From positions 1-31,070 of the forward strand of contig JAWXVD010000031.1 of NCBI GenBank assembly GCA_044425705.1: 31,070 nt of DNA, read 5' to 3'. Of the stretch, positions 1 through 8,912 are shown one piece after another. Within the stretch, counting starts at the first letter, position 1; each line of letters starts with the position of its first letter. The DNA is from JAWXVD01 sp044425705. Lineage in GTDB: Bacteria; Bacillota; Clostridia; Lachnospirales; Lachnospiraceae. A program made the translations under genes and the position numbers. The notes under the pieces were generated by a model, which was not told where the DNA came from, did no database searches, and saw only the letters and a program-made list of their open reading frames with translations.

Positions 1-41
1 GCGACTTCCTCTGGAGACCGAAATTTTGGATTTCTTGCCAT
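1..41 (-). CDS. 5' end of a gene running off the left edge; possibly phage terminase small subunit-like
   Basis: Only the first 13 codons are inside the window (MARNPKFRSPEEV). The ATG at 41-39 is preceded by AAAGGAG, nine bases upstream, which is a textbook ribosome binding site, so this is very likely a real start. A short basic N-terminus followed by a 'SPEE' helix start is common in phage small terminase or DNA-packaging proteins. That identity is only a guess from 13 residues. It lies about 60 bases downstream of the stop of the degenerate nuclease gene and on the same strand, so it may be read from the same transcript. Confidence 0.6.
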   Translation of the reverse strand, partial: MARNPKFRSPEEV

Positions 42-103
42 ATGTATAAACTCCTTTGTTTTTTTCTTAGTTTATACAATTTGCTGAATAAATAAAAGGC
101 GTA

Positions 104-1138
104 CTATCTTTGACGCTTACCACTTATAGTTACTTTACCATTTCCATTAGTGTCTACACTTGAAAGATTACCTTCTTCACTTACTACTGTAGTTACTGGT
201 TCTTGTGCTACCGTTTGGTCTTGGGCTACTTCTTCATCAGCCGACGAGATATCATACACATTATTTTCTACATTGTAATCATCTGGATTCACGTTATCAA
301 ATTCATCTGTTATGACATTTCCCATTAATGTAAATACATACTTATACTTACTCGGTATCTGCGTATCTGTTTCTGTATATGTAATCGTAGCCACAAAGTC
401 AGCACATCCTCCTGCATCACGTATAGCACTTTCCATATATGCTTGGTCTCCATGCCTATTTAAAGTAGAATCTTGAGGCGTAATATTATAGGCATTTGCT
501 ACACCACCAAGAGAATCTGCAGTAACATCTCCTTGATCCAAATCTGCATGCTCAGTTCCTGGTACATTTGCCTCATCAGAATAATATCTACCACTACTAG
601 TTACTGGCTCTGTCTCATCATTTTGTAATGTAATTTGTTCTGCCAATACATATACTAATTGTCCATATTCATTTGTAAGTGCCCAACATACTCTGTCTCC
701 AAAACCAATATCAACTGCAACATTATTACTTCTACTTCCACTCCTATCACCGCCATCTACTTCTATAATAGAATAGTCTTTTGAATTATAGGTTAGAATA
801 TCTTTTTCTACAGTAAAATTTAGAGAACTCTCGTATATTTGCTCTTCCTGCAAGTTCGCCTGCGTACTTTGTTTTGTTGTATTCTTTATTTCTACTGTGT
901 CAACTTCTACCTTAGCTTCACTTACATTCGTTTCTTTTAATTCTTCCCCACTTATTTCATCAGATGATTTTTCAGTTTCCTCTATAGTTTCTTCTAAGAT
1001 TAAAACTGCATCCTCATGCTTTTCCGTTTCAAAATTTTCTGATGCAACCTCTACTATTTCACTTGATTCACTAACTACATCTGTATCAACAGTCCCACTT
1101 GACTGCTTACCATCTGAAGATTCTTTATCTTTTGCCAT
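104..1138 (-). CDS. DNA/RNA non-specific endonuclease-like protein, probably degenerate
   Basis: Residues about 185-290 resemble the DNA/RNA non-specific (EndA/NucA, beta-beta-alpha metal) endonuclease domain. They include ADSLGG (207-212), AYNITPQ and STLNRHGDQ, whose Asn is the expected metal ligand. In the family the motif before ADSLGG reads DRGH or DQGH; here it is DQGD (201-204), so the catalytic histidine appears to be aspartate. The first 100 residues are very acidic and Ser/Glu-rich with no signal peptide or membrane segment, although relatives are usually exported. The C-terminus ends just after a calcium-loop-like stretch, DTNGNGKVTI; as I recall, relatives continue further. The start is doubtful. 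An in-frame TAG sits directly before the ATG, and the nearest AAGGAG is about 30 bases away, in front of a three-codon ORF. It may be a decaying gene. I am fairly sure of the family and unsure that it is active. Confidence 0.6.
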   Translation of the reverse strand: MAKDKESSDGKQSSGTVDTDVVSESSEIVEVASENFETEKHEDAVLILEETIEETEKSSDEISGEELKETNVSEAKVEVDTVEIKNTTKQSTQANLQEEQIYESSLNFTVEKDILTYNSKDYSIIEVDGGDRSGSRSNNVAVDIGFGDRVCWALTNEYGQLVYVLAEQITLQNDETEPVTSSGRYYSDEANVPGTEHADLDQGDVTADSLGGVANAYNITPQDSTLNRHGDQAYMESAIRDAGGCADFVATITYTETDTQIPSKYKYVFTLMGNVITDEFDNVNPDDYNVENNVYDISSADEEVAQDQTVAQEPVTTVVSEEGNLSSVDTNGNGKVTISGKRQR

Positions 1139-1182
1139 CTATATTTTCATACTAGTTCTTAATTATTTCTCCTTACAATGAA

Positions 1183-1857
1183 TTAATTCATTAAATTTCT
1201 TAGTTCATCTGGGTGCAATGGTGGATTTTTTCTATGTATCATTGAATGACAATTTGAGCATAAAGGAATTAGATCATTTTGAGGATTCGTTCCCTCATAT
1301 CCAGCTTTTAAAGAAAGTGTTCCTATTGGTGTAATATGGTGCACTTCAATGTACTCTTTTCCCAGTTCTCCATATTCTTTTTCAAAATCAAACCCACAAA
1401 TATTACAACGACACCCTTTAAGTCTTATACACTCGTCCCGTGCTGATTTACTCCTACGTATATAACTTGTAGAAGTAATATGCTTTTTGCTTTCATCATG
1501 AAAATGATACTTGTATTCATCATAATGTTCTGTCTGTGTGATAACAGATAATATATAATCAACCAAATTATTCTTCAATACTTGTCTCTCTAACTTATCA
1601 GTATACCAAACCGATTTTTGTCCATGTCCAACAAAAGTGCTGCTTGATGCTCTCGGCAATTTTTGAATTCTATCATTTCTATCAATTAACAACGCATTTT
1701 CAGCATCACATACAATATTATACTTTGCATATATTACGTTGCCATTCACGGTAAATTTTTATGTAACTCTGTTATCCTGAATAGGTTCCGCATAAATTTT
1801 TGCCTTTTGATAACAACCACAAATTACTCTCCCCACATTTTCACGAGAGCATGTTGA
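1183..1857 (-). pseudogene. HNH endonuclease, broken by an in-frame stop and lacking its N-terminus
   Basis: The intact part (1183-1749, at most 188 codons) carries a classical HNH domain: CNIC (C115, C118), the EVHH pair (137-138), N158 and CSNCH (164-168) with H172. It would start at a GTG with no ribosome binding site. Reading upstream in the same frame across a TAA at 1761-1759 gives a continuous protein-like stretch back to another TAA at 1860-1858, including GRVICGCYQKAKIYAEP. As I recall the family, this matches the conserved segment before the HNH domain (VIVGWYKNA-like) and leads smoothly into FTVNGNVIYAKYNIV. The simplest reading is a longer HNH gene that has gained stops and lost its start. 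A sequencing error at 1759-1761 is the alternative. The remaining 240 bases up to the operon end (1858-2098) hold no gene I can support. Confidence 0.6.
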
Positions 1858-2098
1858 TTATCAAGTAAAATTGGATTCTTTCTTAAAAATCCGTAATTTA
1901 ATCAAATGCTCTATGGTAATCATCGCATTTATAGAAGTTAATACTATTTTAAATAAATGTGAAACGCATATTTGCGGAAGATCCTTAAATTTCGATGGTC
2001 ATCCGACATAAAATTGAGTTGACAACTACAGCACATTCCAGCATTGTTATAGGACTTGAAATCAATAATCTACAATCAATAATTATATCACTTTTTGA

Positions 2099-3952
2099 TT
2101 AACCATTGTGAAATGATTTTTTCAATCCTTCTGTTAATGCATCCAATAATTTTATTTCTTTTTCATCTGAAAAATATTCATCTAAAAATAATTTATATTT
2201 TTCTTGTACTAAAGCAATATCTATTGGATTAATATCCATTACTTTTTCCACCTCTTTATACGTTTCCAGAGTTTCTATAAAACTAACTACAATATTAATA
2301 TGCTTTGGAATACTTGTGTTATAGTACTCCTTAATTTTTCTTATTTTCTCAACAGCATTTAAGTTCAATAAATCACCATTTAATTTTTTATCAATTATCA
2401 AACAGTTTATTAATTTGCTCTTTCCTTCAGTATGCTGTCCATGCAGAAGTTCTATGTTTTTTTTCCCTTCGTCTGAAGTAATAGTAATTTTTCCTCCCCG
2501 GTTGTCTGGAATTATAAAATGCTCTAAATTATGATCTTGTGAACCGGCATTAAAATATGTATTGATAATCCTATTATTTTGTGAATCAAAGTAATCCATT
2601 AATGTATATAGACCTGCAAGTTGATTGTAATTTTTATTTTTTCTTGGAACCTTAAAATTTGCTAATGCAACTCGACGTAACTCCTTCGAAGTAATAATCA
2701 AATCCTTAATTACTATATCTTCTGCATCAAGAATTTTTACAATTGTATGATCTATATCACCCTTTGATTTATTTTTCGATGATAATATAAAAAATATAGA
2801 ATACGCAAACAAATTAGCACTTACTTGCATGAACTCTGCAAATTTCATTCTTTCAGCAAGTTTCTTTTTTGTATAAAGTATATATATAAAATAGCACATT
2901 GGTAATTTCTGATATTGTGCATTTTTAAAAGAGATCAAATATTTCAGATATCTTTTTACATTCTCCAAAAGAAAGCCACTAGCATTTTTATATGATGCAT
3001 AATCAACACATACATCTTGGAAGAAATAATTAGCATTGTTTATTTTATCATAGAAGTTTCCTACTTTTTCACCAAATTCAATCATCGATAACAACATCTT
3101 TTCCGTTTCATCGGTACTCTTACCTTCTAAGACATGGCGGCCATTGGGTGAGAGATTCTTTGGCATATTTTCATTGTGGGTCAATAATAAATATGTATAG
3201 ATATATTCATCTAAAGAAACCTTCTCAAAGCACTTACATCTAATTGCTATCTTTTTTAACCTAACCCAATAGTTTTTTAATTCTTCATAATATTCCTGGT
3301 TAAAATTTTTGAAACAATACCCTTTATAAATTGATGCATTATCAAGTGTTTTAGATTTTTCATTTATATCCAAAAACACTTGCTCTATCTGATCAAAATT
3401 TACTGAATCTGCATCTCTTAGCAGCACTAAAAACGAACTTTTATTTAACTTATTTTTAAAAGCCATTAAGGCATCTTTGTAATTAATGCTTTCAATCGTT
3501 TCCATCGCATTATTAAATGTCTCTGTTTGATCGTATATATCTAAATCCTTTGATATATCTATTCCTACCTTATCTTCACTATAATTTATATATTGGCCTA
3601 CTGTTTCATTTTGAATTCTTGGGAAACCACTATCATCCTTCAAAAATTTAATAAGAACATCTTGTTCTCTTTGATGTCCTGAATATAAATTCCATATATG
3701 AATTAATATTAAAAAAATTGTTGTTAATCTTTGTTGTCCATCCACTATTTCATAACAATCTTCTTTTTCATCTAGAATAATCATACCTAAAAATTTAGGA
3801 TTATTCTGTATATCCATTATCAAATCAGATATCAGTTCCTGTGTCCATTGGTATTCTCTTTGATACATAGGTATCTTTAATGGCTTATTTTTTACTAAAA
3901 CAGTCGTTTTGCTCGTAAATATATTTTCAACAGTATCAATAAATGATTTCAT
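2099..3952 (-). CDS. DUF262 (GmrSD/SspE-like) protein with degenerate DUF1524 HNH tail
   Basis: The N-terminus has the DUF262 ParB-like signatures YQREYQW (about 30-36) and DGQQRLTT (71-78), which bind or hydrolyse nucleotides in GmrS, BrxU and the phosphorothioate-dependent effector SspE. Near residue 475 a LEHFIIPD segment, followed by LINCLIIDKKLN and a Tyr/Ser-rich end, matches the layout of DUF1524 nuclease domains. The usual IGNLTLL is altered, with N516 in the Asn position. The ATG at 3952 was chosen because AGGAGG lies 12 bases before it; a TTG at 3961 is only 3 bases from that site. It is the last gene of the operon, 29 bases after the HNH gene. In context it is probably a modification-sensing nuclease. 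It could instead act only as a sensor if the HNH residues are inactive. Confidence 0.85.
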   Translation of the reverse strand: MKSFIDTVENIFTSKTTVLVKNKPLKIPMYQREYQWTQELISDLIMDIQNNPKFLGMIILDEKEDCYEIVDGQQRLTTIFLILIHIWNLYSGHQREQDVLIKFLKDDSGFPRIQNETVGQYINYSEDKVGIDISKDLDIYDQTETFNNAMETIESINYKDALMAFKNKLNKSSFLVLLRDADSVNFDQIEQVFLDINEKSKTLDNASIYKGYCFKNFNQEYYEELKNYWVRLKKIAIRCKCFEKVSLDEYIYTYLLLTHNENMPKNLSPNGRHVLEGKSTDETEKMLLSMIEFGEKVGNFYDKINNANYFFQDVCVDYASYKNASGFLLENVKRYLKYLISFKNAQYQKLPMCYFIYILYTKKKLAERMKFAEFMQVSANLFAYSIFFILSSKNKSKGDIDHTIVKILDAEDIVIKDLIITSKELRRVALANFKVPRKNKNYNQLAGLYTLMDYFDSQNNRIINTYFNAGSQDHNLEHFIIPDNRGGKITITSDEGKKNIELLHGQHTEGKSKLINCLIIDKKLNGDLLNLNAVEKIRKIKEYYNTSIPKHINIVVSFIETLETYKEVEKVMDINPIDIALVQEKYKLFLDEYFSDEKEIKLLDALTEGLKKSFHNG

Positions 3953-3990
3953 ACTAGTCAATTTCCTCCTAATAGTATACTCTCCTTATA

Positions 3991-5127
3991 TCATGCCCAT
4001 ATCTTATACCCTTGTATGAATGCAGCATCATAAATTGGTTTTAAATTATCTTCTAAGATAGAATAAAATTCTTTCTTTCCTATTCCTTCTATATATAATT
4101 TTTCAGTTGACCACAATGTATTTAAGTTATCTCTTTTACAATCAGCAAAAGCATTGTATGCAAATTCGTTTCGATATATAGCTGAATTCAGTTCATATTG
4201 GTTCAATGCAAAATCCCGAAAGTATTTATTCCAATTCGGTAAACAATCCTTTTTACTTGAATTACTAGACTCATTTACTGGCATTAAATTCCACATTTCA
4301 TCATTTGATATATATGACCAAGGAATAAAATGATCAATATCACTCTGCTTCATCTCTATAATTCCATCTGAATAAATATCTCTAATTGGCTGTAACTCTG
4401 TAATAATTGTCCAAAGTTTTCTTACAGTTCCTAACTTACGTTGTTTCTCTTCCTCTGGTTCTAATTTATTTATGATACCAGGAACATTTGGATTTTTGTT
4501 TTGTAGATACTGGATTTTTTTCATTTTAATCCATCCCCGAATTGGAACCATATTATCAATTAAAAACTTCTTCCATCTTGAATCAATAATGATTTTTCTA
4601 TTTAATCCTCTTTCGTTAGTTATTGTATACGGCATACAACACTTTTGATTAATTAAGTTCATATAAGCGATGAGCCTTGCTTTTTTGTCCCACAAAGAAT
4701 CATTTCCCCCTATTTCATTGAAAAAAGGAGATAACAATCTATAGGGTACATTTTTTGTTATCTGGTACTTTTCATTATGTAATAAATCATCTTGTTCTTC
4801 AATTATAGTCATTATACTTGCCCTATCAGCAGTATTCTCTAATAAGTCAAGTAATTCGATTTTATTAATTGCTCTCTCGATACTATTTACACTATCCCCT
4901 TGCTTATCTTTAGTTCCTAGCTTTAAGTGATATTCAGTTACTGAATACCATGCGTCCGCTATCATTCCAGAAATAACCTTATCAAATGTAAACTCTGTTT
5001 CTTTTTCACTTAATAATTGCATTATAGAATCAAGCCAATAAAATTTATAACATTCAGTTGAATCATCTAACATATGGATGAAACCCTCTATGTTAAGATT
5101 ACAATCGTATTTGAAAATTTCATCCAT
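3991..5127 (-). CDS. HNH endonuclease-family protein
   Basis: The C-terminal third has a clear HNH/His-Me finger: IDHFIPWS (D265, H266), then DEMWNLMPV with N280, and KK at 292-293 before DCLPNW. This pattern (DH..P.S....NL.P....N..K...P) is shared with many defence-associated HNH proteins. The first 240 residues are mostly helical and I do not recognise a domain in them. The start is one base after the stop of the 222-aa gene, with GTAGGAGA supplying the ribosome binding site, so the two are surely co-translated. Inference: this is a DNA-cleaving subunit working with the upstream ATPase and 222-aa protein. It could also be a nuclease of independent origin carried in the operon. Confidence 0.85.
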   Translation of the reverse strand: MDEIFKYDCNLNIEGFIHMLDDSTECYKFYWLDSIMQLLSEKETEFTFDKVISGMIADAWYSVTEYHLKLGTKDKQGDSVNSIERAINKIELLDLLENTADRASIMTIIEEQDDLLHNEKYQITKNVPYRLLSPFFNEIGGNDSLWDKKARLIAYMNLINQKCCMPYTITNERGLNRKIIIDSRWKKFLIDNMVPIRGWIKMKKIQYLQNKNPNVPGIINKLEPEEEKQRKLGTVRKLWTIITELQPIRDIYSDGIIEMKQSDIDHFIPWSYISNDEMWNLMPVNESSNSSKKDCLPNWNKYFRDFALNQYELNSAIYRNEFAYNAFADCKRDNLNTLWSTEKLYIEGIGKKEFYSILEDNLKPIYDAAFIQGYKIWA

Positions 5128-5128
5128 A

Positions 5129-5797
5129 TTATCTCCTACCCAAAGAAATATACATCTTATCTGATAGATTCTCTTTTTTTACCCATGTTATAATTTCATC
5201 AGACAAGTCCATAATTGTTGCCTTTCCCTCACTAACAAGTTTTAGAAATGTAAGTATTTCTGCTTTATCATCTAATTCTAGACTTTTAAGGATGTCATCT
5301 GCCTCAGATAACCCCTGTTTTAAATAGTTATAATTATCTATACTTGTATTCCAATTAGCAGCTTTCCTAATTTTGTTCGTTGCATATGTAGCTTTATTCG
5401 AATCAGATAATATTCCCTTTACTGTATCCAACAAACTAAGCATATTTGCAGTTGATATTGAATAGTAATCTGCCCACTCTTGAGCAATAACAGCATATAA
5501 TTTCTTCGATTCCAATGAAACATATTGTGTTGTGACGTTATTTGCTGCCCCAGCTTGGATGATCTTATCACAAGCTCCCAAAAAACTCATCAACGAACTT
5601 ATTGTATTGACTGATGGTCGAAAATCAGAATTTTCAACTGCAAGATTTACTTCATCTATCATATTCTTCAGACTTATAATTAGTTGTTTAAAATTATAAT
5701 CTGCTGTTGCTTGCTTTTTTGTATCTGCAGATGCAGTCTCCATTTCGTGAACAGTCTTCATATCAATAATGCATTCGTTCAACGTGTCAATTAACAT
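5129..5797 (-). CDS. Uncharacterised helical protein between the DpdH-like ATPase and the HNH gene
   Basis: I do not recognise this 222-aa protein. It is predicted mainly alpha-helical from its residue pattern, has no cysteine cluster, no transmembrane segment and no signal peptide, and ends in a basic GRR. Its ATG overlaps the end of the ATPase gene by 7 bases (stop at 5791-5793) and is preceded by GGAGGAAA, so it is translationally coupled to it. That coupling suggests a small partner or adaptor of the ATPase, or a link between the ATPase and the HNH protein. The length and operon position are compatible with an accessory Dpd/Pbe-like subunit, but I cannot name a homologue. Confidence 0.8.
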   Translation of the reverse strand: MLIDTLNECIIDMKTVHEMETASADTKKQATADYNFKQLIISLKNMIDEVNLAVENSDFRPSVNTISSLMSFLGACDKIIQAGAANNVTTQYVSLESKKLYAVIAQEWADYYSISTANMLSLLDTVKGILSDSNKATYATNKIRKAANWNTSIDNYNYLKQGLSEADDILKSLELDDKAEILTFLKLVSEGKATIMDLSDEIITWVKKENLSDKMYISLGRR

Positions 5798-8700
5798 ACT
5801 ATTTCCTCCAATCTAGCTAATATATCACTACAATCTCCAATAATAACCTTTTCATTATCAAACACATTTTGTGAACCAGATGGATTATTCCCTCCACCCA
5901 GCTTGGATTTTCTAACATCAAGTTCTGCTTGAATTTTATTAATATCAACAATCACCTTTTTCAAAAGTGTATCAAGTTTCTCGACTTTTCTAATTGGATC
6001 TTGTGAGAATGCGAGAATACAGTCCAATGCATTCGTTGTTTTTTGAGCCGCAACTATTTCCTTTATTGCTTTACTGGTTGAAGTTGAATATTTCTTGACT
6101 TCATCAAACAAATCCTGATCATATTTACCAGGAAGTTTATCGCTCTCCGCTGTTTGATAGAACTCGACAATTTTTTCAACCATATCTTCAATATCTTCAT
6201 CATCAATATCTGTTGTAGCAAAATTTTCTTGAATTGTTTTCATCATTTCAGATGCCTTTTCCAATTCAGCATCTTGAATCTTATCAAGTCTATCTAATAT
6301 TGTTCTCAAATAATCTCGAGCATCTCTACGTGGCTTTACTGGATCAACTAAATCTAATACAGAAGATTCAACTATTAATTTCTCATTCTTAACAGTTCGA
6401 ACCATCAAATCAAATTTTTCTCTGTCCAAAAAGACCTGTGCGTGACTTTCTCCCTGAATAACATTATAATACTGAATTACTGTATCTCTATTTATTTTAT
6501 CATTTTCATTTCTGGTGATAATTCCCAATAAAGAATTCCAAGCATCAGAATGAGAGTTTACTCCAACTCCTCTAAGTCCATTGTCTAGTATATGCTCTGG
6601 TTTTAATCCATCAACCGTTGTTACCTTTGATGATCCAAATAAAATAACTCGATAAAATTCTGCCATCATTGCGCATTTAAAGTAATCAATTTCTATATCC
6701 TCAAAGGTAGTAATTGCTTTAATTAATGCCTTCTTTATTTTTTCAACCCATAGCTGCACACGATATACACGCCTATCTGCACCATCAAAATTCCAGCTTC
6801 TTTTTCCAAGTACATTCCATTCAAGAAAGGCTTCAACTACAGCCTGTGTTTCTCTGTCTGCAGGTAATTTATAAAACATTTGATCAGCTCCACGTTTTTG
6901 ACGTTCAAAACCTACCAAACGGTCTTTTACTTTTTTTATTTTGTCAATATTGTCCATCGACACACCTTCAGCTTGCCAGTCAATTGCTGAATAAAGGAAA
7001 CTGCACATATCCTCTCTTGCCTTGGAAATCAAAACTACATTGCCTGTTGTAGCACCTACGTTAATTGTTCCACCTGCAATCCAGTTCTCAATCACTTGAA
7101 GACTTTCGTTTAGTTGTGCTTTTTCAGCTTGAAGTTTTTTCTCTGCAGCAAGCTGAGCTGGTGTTTTTACAACAGTTGTACTCGTTGTTGTTTGTCCTGT
7201 TGGCTGACTTACTGTTTTAGGAAGTACTGGCTTTCCAGACACCTTTTTACCGTTTATGAGTGGAAATCCCATATTTTCATAGACTTGCGTGGAAAGACCT
7301 GATATATAAGTAACTTCACCCTCTTTATACGTATCTGTTGTTGCATTTCCCCAAATACACATAAAAAGATACATTCTTTCGAACTTCTCATTTGAAATGC
7401 CCGTCTTCTGAATAGCCTCTCGTAAACTAGAATTAATATTAGTATTAACAATTTTAAATCCAGGGAATTTATCAAAATTCCATAAAGCATCTCGAACAGT
7501 TTTTTCAACCACATCTCGCAGTAAATATCTTGGTGTTCTGTAATTTTCTTGAAGAAGATTATTATAAAGATATACTATCGCGCTTCTAGAAAAAGGAAAC
7601 AGATTTAATGACTTTCCCTCTTCTGTTAATGCTACATCCCACCCAATTCCTTGTTGCGAAACATGTACTGGTAATGTTTCACCTGTTCCATCATTATTTG
7701 CCCATGCATCAACTTCATCCTTTGAAAGTGACATAGCATTTAAATATCTTCCTACAAATTCACATAAATCATCTTCGTTTGATCCAAAAATATCGTCTGG
7801 TATAACAATAAATTGCGTAACTCGATCCTTATAATTGTCACGGAAATTGCTCTTATAATACTCACTAGTTGTTCCAATAATCGACGAAATTCGACACATG
7901 TCTTCCTTCTCGTAATCTCCTGTGTGCCATGTTGTTAAAACATTTAAAAGAGCTTCATTTACACCTGTAAACGCGGTAATATCCTCTATCAACAATGTTA
8001 AAGACTTATTCTGTTTCTTTAACTCTTTCCTAATCTCTTTAAATACTTGTTCAAAATCACCAGGTTCCAATCCTGCACAGCTTTGAATAACAGTATCTAC
8101 CTTTGAATTTAAATATTTAGCAACGGAGTCTGCAACTTCTGGTTCCATATACAATTTTTCAAGCAAACGAACAGCCTTTTTGTCACCACCATCACGTTCA
8201 ACTTTATCGCAAAAAGCTATATCAACTAAAAAATCTTCAGATAAAAATTCTGGGATAATATCTCGATTATTTGGTATGTTACTCTCTTCTACTTTAGAAT
8301 AAATTCTTGCAATTGGACCATCGTCTGCCATCATTCTTGCTTTAAACAACTCATTATTTAAAAGTGGAGTAATTCTTTTTCTATCTGCATTATTAATATA
8401 ATCAATATCTTCGCCATTATCATCTTCTATCTCAACGATAAATTGGTGATAAATGGCATTCATTAACTTACTTTCACTTATTGTAGATGTCGCATTAACT
8501 AAACGATCATACAAATCCTTATTTTGTATTGATGCGACTTCTGGCTTCTCTAATAATTGTTTAATTGTTCCCTTTAATGTATTATCACTTCTTCGTACAA
8601 AAAGAACAACCTCGTTCTCCGGTTTTTGCTTCTCTATTTTTGCATCAAACCATCTAATCAAATGAGATTTTCCAGCACCACTCGCACCAACAACTAGTAC

Positions 8701-8910
8701 AAACTGATGCTGATCTTTGGTATTTAATACTACTTTTTTGTAAATTTGCTCCTCAGTATATATCTTAGCTGCGGTATTTGAATCATATTCTTTTTGTAGC
8801 TGAATCTGCTTGAAAGGAACATGTGTCACCATAAAGTCACCATAAGAACTTGTAATGGTATCTATTCGTATCACTTCCGATAATCTTTGTTTTGCAATTT
8901 CTGAATTCAT
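5791..8910 (-). CDS. Large P-loop ATPase, DpdH-like
   Basis: This 1039-aa protein has a Walker A motif GASGAGKS at 75-82 in the context LVVGASGAGKSHLIRWFD, and a likely Walker B LTLLIEDITAF at about 304-313. This layout resembles AAA/STAND-type ATPases of defence systems. The Walker B is followed by a long helical region. Around residues 575-610 there is a Pro/Thr/Gln-rich linker, and the C-terminal 200 residues look coiled-coil rich with many Glu/Lys/Asp. Size, motif position and gene order (after a Snf2 helicase, a RecQ-like helicase and a ~264-aa protein) match DpdH of the Dpd island and, as I recall it, the large ATPase of the archaeal Pbe set. It starts two bases after the previous stop with AGGGGG as ribosome binding site. 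Role inferred: motor or sensor that licenses attack on unmodified DNA. Confidence 0.8.
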   Translation of the reverse strand: MNSEIAKQRLSEVIRIDTITSSYGDFMVTHVPFKQIQLQKEYDSNTAAKIYTEEQIYKKVVLNTKDQHQFVLVVGASGAGKSHLIRWFDAKIEKQKPENEVVLFVRRSDNTLKGTIKQLLEKPEVASIQNKDLYDRLVNATSTISESKLMNAIYHQFIVEIEDDNGEDIDYINNADRKRITPLLNNELFKARMMADDGPIARIYSKVEESNIPNNRDIIPEFLSEDFLVDIAFCDKVERDGGDKKAVRLLEKLYMEPEVADSVAKYLNSKVDTVIQSCAGLEPGDFEQVFKEIRKELKKQNKSLTLLIEDITAFTGVNEALLNVLTTWHTGDYEKEDMCRISSIIGTTSEYYKSNFRDNYKDRVTQFIVIPDDIFGSNEDDLCEFVGRYLNAMSLSKDEVDAWANNDGTGETLPVHVSQQGIGWDVALTEEGKSLNLFPFSRSAIVYLYNNLLQENYRTPRYLLRDVVEKTVRDALWNFDKFPGFKIVNTNINSSLREAIQKTGISNEKFERMYLFMCIWGNATTDTYKEGEVTYISGLSTQVYENMGFPLINGKKVSGKPVLPKTVSQPTGQTTTSTTVVKTPAQLAAEKKLQAEKAQLNESLQVIENWIAGGTINVGATTGNVVLISKAREDMCSFLYSAIDWQAEGVSMDNIDKIKKVKDRLVGFERQKRGADQMFYKLPADRETQAVVEAFLEWNVLGKRSWNFDGADRRVYRVQLWVEKIKKALIKAITTFEDIEIDYFKCAMMAEFYRVILFGSSKVTTVDGLKPEHILDNGLRGVGVNSHSDAWNSLLGIITRNENDKINRDTVIQYYNVIQGESHAQVFLDREKFDLMVRTVKNEKLIVESSVLDLVDPVKPRRDARDYLRTILDRLDKIQDAELEKASEMMKTIQENFATTDIDDEDIEDMVEKIVEFYQTAESDKLPGKYDQDLFDEVKKYSTSTSKAIKEIVAAQKTTNALDCILAFSQDPIRKVEKLDTLLKKVIVDINKIQAELDVRKSKLGGGNNPSGSQNVFDNEKVIIGDCSDILARLEEIVC

Positions 8911-8912
8911 GC

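Noticed and set aside
90..116. Possible terminator at the end of the nuclease-like gene
   Set aside because: Only a four-base stem (GCGT/ACGC) with a ten-base loop and an interrupted T-run; too weak to call.
897..1181. 94-codon plus-strand ORF opposite the nuclease-like gene
   Set aside because: It is the antisense of the acidic Ser/Glu-rich stretch, which gives a Ser/Thr-rich reading automatically; no start signal.
1858..2098. Search for a gene, promoter or terminator between the operon end and the HNH remnant
   Set aside because: Short reading frames such as one starting MITIEHLIK end within about 20 codons; no convincing hairpin with a T-run was found after the last operon gene.
7254..7514. 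86-codon minus-strand ORF inside the DpdH-like gene
   Set aside because: It lies in another frame of a clearly coding gene, has no ribosome binding site and its protein is low-complexity Leu/Ile; it is a shadow ORF.
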